This document shows positions 8,321-17,000 of a DNA stretch of 64,000 bases, piece after piece. The notes beneath the pieces were generated by a model. That model saw only the letters and a list, made by a program, of their open reading frames with translations, was not told the origin of the DNA and did not search any database. This DNA comes from Actinoplanes italicus (GTDB lineage: Bacteria > Actinomycetota > Actinomycetes > Mycobacteriales > Micromonosporaceae), in contig NZ_PVMZ01000004.1 in the NCBI RefSeq assembly GCF_003001815.1, positions 434,001-498,000 on the forward strand, given 5' to 3'. Numbering within the stretch: the stretch's first letter is position 1; each line of letters opens with the position of its first letter. The position numbers and the translations under genes were made by a program.

Positions 8321-9301
8321 GTGCCGGGAAAGACGCAACTACGACTCGGACGCATCGACACGGTGGCGGTTTCGGTCGTGCCCCACGCGGGGGCCACACT
8401 GATGTCGCTGCTCGCCGACGTCCTGGGCGAGCGTCCCCAGGGGGTGCCCCCGCACTGGCGGCGGGCCCTGCGCGCGGCCGCTCCGGCGGTGACCGGACGC
8501 GTGGTCGGTCCGCTGTTCTCCCCCGCCTATTCGCAGGTCCCCGACAGCGTCACGATGACCGGCACATTCCCGGGCGCCGGCATCGACGCGATGTTCGAGG
8601 AACTGGCCGAACTGCCTCCGGACCGGCTCACCGCCGAGCTGGAGAGCGACTTCGACGGGCGGGTCCCGGCGCAGTGGCGGCCGGTGGTCAACGATCCGCG
8701 CCGGTTCATCGCGGACTACGCCGCCGTGCTGCGCGGTCTCTGGGACGCGTTCGCCCCGATCTGGCGACGGGCCCGGCCACTGCTGGACCGCGAGACCGAA
8801 CGGGTCGGCGTCGCCTCCGTCACCGGCCGGCTCGACGCCGTCCTGTCCGGGCTGAGCCCGCGCACCGGCCTCGACGGCACCACAATGCTGCTGCCGGACC
8901 CCAACCCGGTGGTCGCCGACCTCGGGCACCGGCCGGTCAGCCTCGTGCCACTGGTGTCCGGGAGCCGCGCGTCGGTGTTCAGCATCGACCGCGACGACCT
9001 CGTGTGGATCGGGTATCCGGTGCCCGGCCTCGGCCGGTTGTGGGACGAGCAGCCACCGCCCGGGATCACCGACCGGCTCGCCCTGGTACTGGGGCCGGTG
9101 CGGGCCGAGATCCTGCGCCAGGCGGGCCGGCTGAACCACATGGGCGACGTCGCGGCCGAGCTGCGCTGTTCGCCGAGCACCGCGACGTACCACTGCACGC
9201 AGCTGGAACAGGCCGGCCTCATCGTCCGGTATCGCCGGGGCCGCCAGGTACGGCTGCGGCGCACCGCGGACGGCGACGCTCTCGTCGACCTGATGTCCTG
9301 A
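8321..9301 (+). CDS. ArsR-family winged-helix regulator with N-terminal effector domain
   Basis: The 326-residue product has a large N-terminal helical domain of the type seen in actinobacterial DUF5937-like ArsR proteins. A C-terminal winged helix (about 255-326) carries the recognition-helix region CSPSTATYHCTQLEQAG and a basic wing (RYRRGRQVRLRRT). No metal-binding Cys cluster typical of ArsR/SmtB is visible, so it is probably not a metal sensor. I chose GTG 8321 because GGGGGA precedes it and the operator-like dyad and -10 lie upstream. ATG 8267 is the alternative. Its target is likely its own gene and perhaps the divergent secreted-protein gene. Confidence 0.75.
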   Translation: MPGKTQLRLGRIDTVAVSVVPHAGATLMSLLADVLGERPQGVPPHWRRALRAAAPAVTGRVVGPLFSPAYSQVPDSVTMTGTFPGAGIDAMFEELAELPPDRLTAELESDFDGRVPAQWRPVVNDPRRFIADYAAVLRGLWDAFAPIWRRARPLLDRETERVGVASVTGRLDAVLSGLSPRTGLDGTTMLLPDPNPVVADLGHRPVSLVPLVSGSRASVFSIDRDDLVWIGYPVPGLGRLWDEQPPPGITDRLALVLGPVRAEILRQAGRLNHMGDVAAELRCSPSTATYHCTQLEQAGLIVRYRRGRQVRLRRTADGDALVDLMS

Positions 9302-9316
9302 CCCCCGGCTGTACGT

Positions 9317-10141
9317 TCAACCGGCGAGCCGCAGCAGTGCGGTCGTCATGGCGGCGACGAACCTGTCACGCGCGGCCGGGCTGATCCGGTCCAGGGACAG
9401 GTACGGATTGAGGTCCTCCAGCTCCACCAGCAGCAACTCCCCGTCGCGGGTCCGGCAGGCGTCCACCCGCTGTATGCCGTGTTCGACGGCGTTCCACTCG
9501 ATGAACCGCTGGGCGAACGCGAGGTCGGCCTCGTCGGGTTCGTAGGGCTCGAGTTCCCATCGGTGTTCCGGGCGCGGCGCGTACAGGGCGTATTGGAAGT
9601 CGTGGTTGATGAAGTAGAAGGAGACCTCGTACGTGAAGTCGATACGCGGCTGCACCAGCAGATCCGTGTAATCGAGCCCCGGCAGATCCGTCCGGCCGAC
9701 GATGGCGAGACCGGCGGAGTCGGCGCCGAACTTGGGCTTCGCGACATACCGTACGATATCTGGCAGTTTGCCGTGGTCCTCGAACCGGTCGACCGTGGGG
9801 ATCACCGGGTAGCCCGCGGCGTACAGGTCGATCAGGTACTGCTTGCCGGCCATGTCGCCCCTGCCGGTCAGCTCGGTGAAGACCCTCGTGCCCGCCCGCC
9901 GGGCGGCCGAGCGGAAGGCCTCGTACCCGGCCCGGTAGTTCAGCACCGGCCCGCTGTTGCGGACGACCACCACGTCGAACCCGCTCATCAAGGCGCGGGC
10001 GTCGAGCGGATGACACACCGCCAGGTCGAAGCTCCCGCGCAGCCGGGAGGTCAGATAGATGTCCTCGTCGCAGTAGCGGCGCCCGCGGGCGTCATAGGCC
10101 AGGTCACTGACGTAGAGAACACGGGGTCGAGCGGACGTCAT
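9317..10141 (-). CDS. ATP-grasp domain protein
   Basis: The 274-residue product has an N-terminal Rossmann-like part (PRVLYVSDLAYDARG), a central region ending in the nucleotide-binding Lys (RYVAKPKFGADSAGL), and the late acidic metal-binding strand LLVELEDLNPYLSL. The order matches ATP-grasp carboxylate-amine or carboxylate-thiol ligases. Such enzymes activate a carboxylate as acyl-phosphate with ATP-Mg. The substrate cannot be told. It resembles the stand-alone ATP-grasp proteins found near peptide or natural-product genes, but no partner gene is adjacent. It converges with the ArsR-like gene, 15 bp apart. Confidence 0.7.
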   Translation of the reverse strand: MTSARPRVLYVSDLAYDARGRRYCDEDIYLTSRLRGSFDLAVCHPLDARALMSGFDVVVVRNSGPVLNYRAGYEAFRSAARRAGTRVFTELTGRGDMAGKQYLIDLYAAGYPVIPTVDRFEDHGKLPDIVRYVAKPKFGADSAGLAIVGRTDLPGLDYTDLLVQPRIDFTYEVSFYFINHDFQYALYAPRPEHRWELEPYEPDEADLAFAQRFIEWNAVEHGIQRVDACRTRDGELLLVELEDLNPYLSLDRISPAARDRFVAAMTTALLRLAG

Positions 10142-10547
10142 GGCTCGATCTTCACAGACGAGGGTTCCGTATGGTCCGCTCGTGGATTCTTCGCCGATCA
10201 GGGTCGGCACCGTCTTCCGCTGGACACATGATCAGCTACTACGTGACCTTCGCGTCGACGTTGCTGACGAAAGCTGACCACCTCCGGCATGACCCGTTGA
10301 CAGGCGACGAAGAGGAACGCACCGCCCCGGCCTGCCGTTCACCGTCGGGCGTCGACCCAAGATCACCTGGCCGGGCCTCGGAGGCCGGCCTGACTGCTTC
10401 GCGGCGATGTTCGAGGCGGCGGACGTCGCTGTCGCCGCCTCCGAGGTCTAGTGGGCGGCGACAGCGTCTACCGGCGGGGCCTTCATCGTGGCCGCCCGTC
10501 CTCCTACCTGCGGGGAGCCACCAGCAGGCTCGGCCCCGGGTGACCGC
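10142..10547. other. Intergenic stretch without a supported gene
   Basis: I see no complete gene here. The part from about 10330 to the TAG at 10449-10451 reads in one plus-strand frame with strongly G/C-ending codons (...CFAAMFEAADVAVAASEV), but it has no start or ribosome-binding site. It may be a decayed gene end. The rest presumably holds the promoter of the ATP-grasp gene. Confidence 0.4.
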
Positions 10548-11093
10548 TCAGTAGATGTTCCAGCGCTGGTTCCAGTTACCGCTGCACTGCCAGACCTGCA
10601 GCGTCGCGTAGTCGGTGTAGCTCACGTTCGTGACGTCGAGACACAGCCCACTGCGCACATTGACGAGCTTGACCCAGTTGTTCCCCGACACGACCGGCCT
10701 CGCCACCCAGCGCTGATTGCTGGCGCCGGTGCACTCCCACTGCTGCACGCGGGTGCCGTTGCCCACCGGGCCGTCGATCGCCATGTCGAGGCAGCCGCCG
10801 GTCACCTTGTTCTTCAATTCGTAGATGCCGGCGGAGTCCGACGTGGCTGTTTTCAGAGTCATGGTGAACAGCTGGAAATTGCCTCCGTTACGTTGCCTGA
10901 TGATGCCCGGCGCCCCATCGAACAGGCCGTTGAACTCGAGCACCTTCGTGTCGGTCGCACCTGCCGGTTTCAGTACGCTGACCCAGGTCGTCCACGTGGT
11001 CGCCGCGGTTGCGGGGCCGGTGCCGACGAATCCGCCCGCCAATCCGACGAGGCCGACGGCCACAGCGGCTAGCGCTTTCCGAATACGCGTCAT
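10548..11093 (-). CDS. Secreted ricin-type beta-trefoil lectin
   Basis: The 181-residue product has a signal peptide (MTRIRKALAAVAVG..., cleavage near ATAA) and one ricin-B/CBM13-like domain. The typical Q-x-W repeats are visible as VQQWECTGASNQRW and LQVWQCSGNWNQRW, with paired cysteines (GGCLDM, SGLCLDV). Such domains bind galactose or xylan-like glycans. There is no catalytic module, so it is a stand-alone lectin. ATG 11093 is preceded by GGTGGAG at 8 bp, better than the ATG 7 codons upstream. Confidence 0.85.
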   Translation of the reverse strand: MTRIRKALAAVAVGLVGLAGGFVGTGPATAATTWTTWVSVLKPAGATDTKVLEFNGLFDGAPGIIRQRNGGNFQLFTMTLKTATSDSAGIYELKNKVTGGCLDMAIDGPVGNGTRVQQWECTGASNQRWVARPVVSGNNWVKLVNVRSGLCLDVTNVSYTDYATLQVWQCSGNWNQRWNIY

Positions 11094-11266
11094 TCTCTCT
11101 ACTCCACCCGGCATCGCTCATTGTCGATGCTGACTCGCAGCGTATTTCGCCCGGTTTACAGGTCGCTGCCCGTACCGCGCCCGTACTCGCCCGCCACGAT
11201 CCGGGAAGCGGGCGCTTCTTGCTATCGTCGCCATCGCACTCCGGTCACATTCGGTGGAAGGGTCGT

Positions 11267-11983
11267 ATGCAACCACCCGGTCGCCCCCACCCCGCCGACG
11301 CTCCACCGCCGACACCGATACCGGACTGGGCGGCAGCCGAACAGAACGCGACCCGATGGCTGAGATGGCTCGGCCACGATGACGCCCAACGGACGCCCGA
11401 CGGAGCGGACCAGGGCCTGGACGTCACGGGGACCGATGTCGCGGCCCAGGTCAAGTGGTACGGGACCAAGATCGGTGTGCCGCGCGTCCGTGAACTCGTC
11501 GGAGCGGCCACCGGCACGGCCGCCCGGCTCTACTTCTTCTGCAACGCCGGGTTCACCCGCGACGCCGTCGCCTTCGCCGACCGCGCCGCGGTCGCGCTGT
11601 TCCGCTACTCACCCGCCGACGGCTCCATCGAGGCCGTCAACCCAACGGCGCGGCATGCCTACGCGGCGGCCCTACGTCGGCGTACCTCGCCGGACGCGGC
11701 CGCACGAAACAGCGGACCGGCACGCGACTGGTTCCGTTCGCTACGAACACCGCCGGATCAGCCGCCTCACCCCGCGGCCCGCCGTGCCGCACTGGCCACG
11801 ATCCTGGCGCCGGCCGTCATGGGTGTGGTGGCGATCCTGGCCGTCATCGTCGCGCGGCGTGCCGACGATCCACCCGAGTGGCTCGGCCGGATCTGGGCGG
11901 GCTGGATGTGTCTCACCTGCTTGAGCCCTTTCCTGGCCGGTGGGACGGCAGCGTTGTGGGGGCGCCGCAGGCTCGACGGCTGA
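11267..11983 (+). CDS. Membrane-anchored Mrr-like restriction endonuclease domain protein
   Basis: The 238-residue product carries an Mrr_cat-like nuclease domain (about 20-140) with a helix containing AAEQNATRWLRWLGH, catalytic Asp52 in DQGLDV and the Q61-V-K63 triad; Gln in place of the first Glu is common in Mrr. A late 'FTRDAVAFADRAAVALF' strand-helix matches how Mrr domains end. Two membrane helices follow (about 183-205 and 215-235), so the nuclease probably faces the cytoplasm at the membrane. ATG 11267 has GGAAGGG upstream. Mrr enzymes cut modified or foreign DNA, so a defence role is plausible but no partner genes are adjacent. Confidence 0.7.
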   Translation: MQPPGRPHPADAPPPTPIPDWAAAEQNATRWLRWLGHDDAQRTPDGADQGLDVTGTDVAAQVKWYGTKIGVPRVRELVGAATGTAARLYFFCNAGFTRDAVAFADRAAVALFRYSPADGSIEAVNPTARHAYAAALRRRTSPDAAARNSGPARDWFRSLRTPPDQPPHPAARRAALATILAPAVMGVVAILAVIVARRADDPPEWLGRIWAGWMCLTCLSPFLAGGTAALWGRRRLDG

Positions 11984-12091
11984 CCTTGCCACTCCGGCGC
12001 GCGCAGCGGTGTCCGGCCATGGCACCCGGCAGAGGAGTCGTGCCGATCGCTGTGGCGGTCGGGGTCCTGCGGCGGCGTCCCCGGCGGATAC

Positions 12092-12580
12092 TCAGCCCTG
12101 CGGGAAGAACTCGGTCTCGGGGCGCTGCATGTACGCCATCGCCGCCGTGAAGTGCGGGTCGTCGAGACGTCTCCGCATCTCCTCGGGCGTCACGTCCTCG
12201 ATGTGGGTCTGAATCCACCACACGTTGCCGAACGGGTCACGCACCCGCCCGACCAGGTCACCGAAGGCCAGGTGGGTGACCTCCGAGACGGACACGCCGC
12301 CCGCCTCGACGGCACGGGCGTGCACGGCGCGGGCGTCCTCGACGTACAGCCGCAGGAAAGCAGGGGTCGACGGCCAGCTGGGGTCGGCGTCGAAGAGCAT
12401 CACGATGGCGTTCCCCACGCGGACCTCGGCGTGCCCGATCCGACCGCGGGCGTCGACCACCCGGCCCAGCTCTTCGGCGCCGAACGCCTCCCGCAGGTAG
12501 TCGATGACCGGCGCCGTGTCGCGGGAGATGATCCACGGCGTGACGGTCGTGTAGCCCTGCGGGATCGCCTGGACAGTCAT
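12092..12580 (-). CDS. VOC (glyoxalase/PhnB-like) family protein
   Basis: The 162-residue product belongs to the vicinal-oxygen-chelate superfamily, resembling PhnB-type proteins: beta-alpha-beta-beta-beta units with 'TPWIISRDTAPVIDYLREAF' near the start, RIGHAEVRVGNAIVMLFDA in the middle and GRVRDPFGNVWWIQTH near the end. The PFGN-x-W motif and a terminal His/Glu are typical. Members include metalloenzymes and drug-binding proteins, so the substrate is unknown. ATG 12580 follows AGGAG at 9 bp; the longer upstream frame is not coding-like. Confidence 0.85.
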   Translation of the reverse strand: MTVQAIPQGYTTVTPWIISRDTAPVIDYLREAFGAEELGRVVDARGRIGHAEVRVGNAIVMLFDADPSWPSTPAFLRLYVEDARAVHARAVEAGGVSVSEVTHLAFGDLVGRVRDPFGNVWWIQTHIEDVTPEEMRRRLDDPHFTAAMAYMQRPETEFFPQG

Positions 12581-12994
12581 ATCCGGTAGCTCCTCTGCGA
12601 ACGGGAAAGGTACCGCCGACGGTAGCCACCTTTGCGGCCACCTTCTGACCTGATCACGAGCCGCCGGATTCATCGTCCGCCGCAAGGCCACGGTTCCTAC
12701 CGGCAGGAGAAACTGACCGGCTCCTTCGGCCCGAGCGAGCGGGACGAACCCCGAGTCCGGCACGACGACACCCGGTGGGCCCTTGCGGAGGCCGTCGCCC
12801 TGGCCGCCCGGCCCGGCGCGGATGTTGACGGCCACGTCGGTGATCCCGGATCCCGGCCAGCCGCCGAGTCGAACGTGAACTCGGATCCGGGGCAGGCGGC
12901 TGTGAACCGCTCGCGCCGGGCTGCGCCGAAGGTTCAGCAAACATTCACAGCTAGGCTATCGTCCACCGGATCGCGCCGGAGTTAACGTCCGTTC
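12581..12994. other. Intergenic stretch without a supported gene
   Basis: This 414-bp divergent region lies between the VOC gene and the Ppx/GppA gene. No frame here has both codon bias and a ribosome-binding site. It presumably holds both promoters; an AT-richer patch around 12930-12960 (including TAGGCT) lies just before the phosphatase gene. Confidence 0.5.
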
Positions 12995-13990
12995 ATGCGG
13001 CTGGGCGTGCTGGATGTCGGATCGAACACCGTACATCTTCTTGTCGTGGAGGCGCACCGGGGTGGGCACCCCGACCCTGTCAGCTCGGAGAAGACGCAGC
13101 TGCGCCTCGCCGAGCACATCGAGGCGGGGCGGCTGACCGGCGCCGCGGCCGACCGGCTGGTGCGCGCCGTGAAGCGGGCGAAGGCGGCCGCGACCCTCGC
13201 CGGGTGTGAGGAGCTGCTCGCCTTCGCGACCTCGGCGCTCCGTGACGCGCACAACTCGGCGGCGGTTCTCTCCCGGGTGCGCGCCGAGACCGGCGTGGAG
13301 CTGCAGCTGCTCTCCGGCGAGGACGAGGCCCGCTACACCTTCCTCGCCGTGCGGCGCTGGTACGGCTGGTCGGCCGGGCGCCTGCTGGTGCTCGACATCG
13401 GCGGCGGATCCCTCGAACTGGCCGTGGGCCGCGACGAGGACCCCGGCGTGGCGCTGTCGCTGCCGCTCGGCGCCGGCCGGCTCACCCGGCAGCGGCTGCC
13501 CGGCGACCCGCCCGCGCGCCGCGACGTCGACGCGCTCGCCGCGGACCTCGACGCCGTCCTCGCACCGATCGCCCGGCGGATCGAGAGCGCGGGGCCGTAC
13601 GATCTCGCCGTCGGCACCTCGAAGACGTTCCGTTCCCTGGCCCGGCTCGCCGAGGCCGCACCGGCCGGCACCGACCCGCGGGCCCGCCGCACCCTCACCG
13701 ACGCCGGGCTTGGCCAGCTGCTCGGCTTCATCAGCCGGATGGCGTCACCCGACCTGGCCGGCCTCGACGGCGTCAGCCCCGGACGCGCCCACCAGCTCGT
13801 GGCCGGCGCCCTGGTCGCGCGGGCCGCGATGCGGGCGATGGACGTCAGCGAGCTGCAGATCTGCCCGTGGGCGCTGCGCGAAGGGGTGATCCTGCACCGG
13901 CTCGACACCCTGGGCGTACCCACCCCGTCGCGGCGGCCGTGGCCGTTGACCGACCAGCAGCCGCGACGGGCCGTCAACGTCGCGCAGTGA
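12995..13990 (+). CDS. ppx: Ppx/GppA family phosphatase (exopolyphosphatase)
   Basis: The 331-residue product has the ASKHA-fold motifs of the family: phosphate-1 LDVGSNTVHLLVV (about 6-18), SEKTQLRLAEH, the region ATSALRDAHNS, GEDEARYTF and phosphate-2 LDIGGGSLELAVG (about 138-150). Length matches short actinobacterial Ppx1-type enzymes that lack the C-terminal HD domain of longer Ppx and GppA. It removes terminal phosphate from polyphosphate or converts pppGpp to ppGpp. A Ppx role is likelier for a short protein, but the two cannot be separated by eye. It converges with the toxin gene. Confidence 0.85.
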   Translation: MRLGVLDVGSNTVHLLVVEAHRGGHPDPVSSEKTQLRLAEHIEAGRLTGAAADRLVRAVKRAKAAATLAGCEELLAFATSALRDAHNSAAVLSRVRAETGVELQLLSGEDEARYTFLAVRRWYGWSAGRLLVLDIGGGSLELAVGRDEDPGVALSLPLGAGRLTRQRLPGDPPARRDVDALAADLDAVLAPIARRIESAGPYDLAVGTSKTFRSLARLAEAAPAGTDPRARRTLTDAGLGQLLGFISRMASPDLAGLDGVSPGRAHQLVAGALVARAAMRAMDVSELQICPWALREGVILHRLDTLGVPTPSRRPWPLTDQQPRRAVNVAQ

Positions 13991-14030
13991 AGCCCTCAGC
14001 CCGACCATCGGTCACGGCGGCGGGCGGGAT

Positions 14031-17000
14031 TCATCGCACGTTCGGGATGTAGCGCAGCGTGAACGGGTTCGCCTTGCTCTCGCCCGCGTAGGCGGCCAGG
14101 TTCGCGCGGACGATGCTGTCGACCCGGCCTCGGCTCAGCCCTGATCCGTTCGCGTTCCACAGGTCGAAGCCGAGCCGGATCGAGCGGCGGTCGCCCGGAT
14201 CGTCGATGCCGACCCGGCCCGCCGCCTCCTGCAGCACGGTCTGGGTGAAACCGCAGTACAGGCCGACGTACCCGTAGTGCATGTTCGACCAGATGTCGTA
14301 GTAGACCTCGTACGCGCCGCCGGTGACCCGGTACCGGTAGGAGTACGCGTTGCCGGTCTCCAGGCCCGGTCCCAGGCCCCGGCTGATGAGCGGCTTGTGG
14401 TCCCAGGGCCCGCCCGGCTTCACCTGGTTGTACCACTCGTAGTAGCCCAGGGCCACGACACCGGGGTTGGTGTCGTTCAGGTACCGCTTGATGCGCTGGG
14501 CCGCCTCGGAACGGACGTTGTCATACATCTGGCGGTGGATGTACGTGACGACGGCCTCGTAGAGGTGCGAGTCGTCATTGGACTTGAGCGTGTAGTTGCG
14601 GCCCAGGTTGCGGTAGTCGTACGCCGACTCGACGCCGTACTTGACCGGCACGACGTCCACCCAGTAACAGTCGGGCTTGAACAGATAGTCGATGGTGAAC
14701 GAGGTCCCGGACACCGGGTACGGCATCCGGTGCATCAGGGCGCGGCTGCCGGGCGGGAACGAGTCGATTCCGCCGCACAGTTGCGGGTCCGAGTAGTAGA
14801 TCATGTAGGCGTCCGCGCCGGGGACCGCGTTCCAGGACAGGGCGAGTCCGTGCAGCACGGGCCGGACCGACAGCCCGGTGACCGGTGGCGGCAGCGGCAC
14901 GGTGATGGCCACCGTGTTCGAGGTGACGCCCCGCTGGCGGCCGCTGACGGCCTGCACCCGGAACTCGTACACCTGCCCCGGAGTCAGCAGTGAGGCCGTG
15001 AACGAGTTTCCGGCGACCGGGTACGGCAGCTCGGTGAACCCCTCACCCCGGGAGGCGTTGCGGAGCTGGATGTAGTAGCCGGTGGCGGTGCCGGAGCCGC
15101 TCCAGGCGAGAGCCGCCTCACCCAGTCGCGGCGTGACCCGGAGGTTGCCGACCTGCGGCGTCGGACCCCACGGCACCACCGACACCGTGTTGGAGAACCC
15201 GCCGGGAACCAGGCCGTCCACCGACTGCACCCGGAACTCGTACCGGGCGCCGTTCTCCATCAGCGTCGACACCCAGGTGTCGTCCGCGATCGGGTACTGC
15301 AGCCTGGTGAAGTTCGCCTCGCCGGCGGTGACGTTGCGAACCCAGATGTAGTACGCGGTCGCCTGCGACGCGGCGGTCCAGCGCAGCGTCGCCTTGCGGT
15401 CACCCGGCACCGCGGTGAGGTTCTCGGCTCCGGGCGCCGGTGGGCCGGACGGCACGACGGTGACGGTGGCGCTGGTGCCGCCGGCGATCAGGTCGTTGTA
15501 CGCCTGCACCTTGAACTGATAGGTGGCGCCGTTGGCCAACTGCGTGGCCGTCCAGCTGTCGCCGGCGATCGGGTACGGCAGCCGGGTGAACCCGGACTCC
15601 CCGGCCGAGACGTTGCGCACGAAGACGTACACCGAGGTGCCGTGGTCCGGCATGGTCCAGGTCAGGATGGCCTTGCGGTTGCCGGCCTGTGCCGCCATGT
15701 TCGCCGGCGCGCCCGGCGCCGGACCGGTCGGGCTCACGGTCACCGTGCTGGAGAAGCCGCCCTCGATGAGCCCGCTGACCGACTGCAGCTTGAATTGGTA
15801 CGTCACGCCGTTCTGCAGCTGCGCGGCCGTCCACTGCGAACCGGGAACGGGGTACGGCAGCTTCGTGAACCCGGTCTCGCCGGCGGTGACGTTACGGGCG
15901 TGGACGTAGTACCCGGTCGCGTCGGGTGCTTCGGTCCAGCGCAGCAGTGCCTCGTGGCTGCCGGCCGTCGCGGTGAACCCGGTCGGCCCGGCCGGCGGCG
16001 GGACCGTGGGGGTCACCGTGACGGCAGCCGACTGCGCCCCCTCGATGAGCCCGCTGACCGACTGCAGCTTGAATTGGTACGTCGCGCCGTTCTGCAGCTG
16101 CGCGGCCGTCCATTCCGATCCGGGAACCGGGTACGGCAGCTTCGTGAACCCGGTCTCGCCGGCGGTGACGTTACGGATGTGGACGTAGTACCCGGTCGCG
16201 TCGGGTGCCTCGGTCCACCGCAGTACCGCCTGCCCGTTGCCGGCGGTCGCGGTCAGCCCGGCCGGGGCCGCCGGTGGAGCGACCGTGGGGCGGGCCGTGA
16301 CCACTGCCGAGAACCCACCCGGGATCGCCCCGTTGACCGCGCGCAGCTTGAACTCGTAGCCGGCGCCGTTCACCAATGCACCGGCCACCCAGCTGTTGCC
16401 GGGCACCGGGTAAGGCAGCTTCGTGAAGTCGTTCTCACCTGCGGTGACGTTACGGACGAACACCTCGTGGCCGGTGGCGTCGGGGTCGCTGGTCCAGGAC
16501 AGCGTCGCCTCACCGTTGCCGTTGGCCACGCTCAGCCCGGTCGGCCCGGCAGGCGTCGGCCCGGTCGGCGTGACGGTGACCGCTGCGCTGGTCCCCCCGG
16601 TGAGAGCGCCGTTGACCGAGCGCAGCTTGAACTCGTACGTCGCGCCGTTCTGCAGCAGTTCAGCGGTCCATCGCGGACCGGGCACCGGGTACGGCAGCTC
16701 GGTGAAGTCGGCCTCGCCGGCGGTGACGTTGCGTACCAGCACCTTGTAGCCGGTCGCGTGCGCCGCCGCGTTCCACGCCAGCACCGCCTGGCCGTTGCCC
16801 GCCGTGGCGGTGAGCCCGCTCGGTGCCGACGGCGTCGTGCCGGTCATCTGCAGCGTGACCACATCGGAGAACGCGCCCGCGTCGTCGCCCTTGGCGGCTT
16901 GGACCTTGTACTGGTACGTCATGCCCGCCTGCAACTGCGACATGTGCCACGGGTTGTGGTCCTGCGTCAGCGGGATCGGCAGGCGTGTCCACTCGGTGTT

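Noticed and set aside
10320..10451. Possible decayed gene end (CFAAMFEAADVAVAASEV then TAG)
   Set aside because: Codon bias is suggestive but there is no start or ribosome-binding site, and no family is recognisable, so it is noted only in the intergenic entry.
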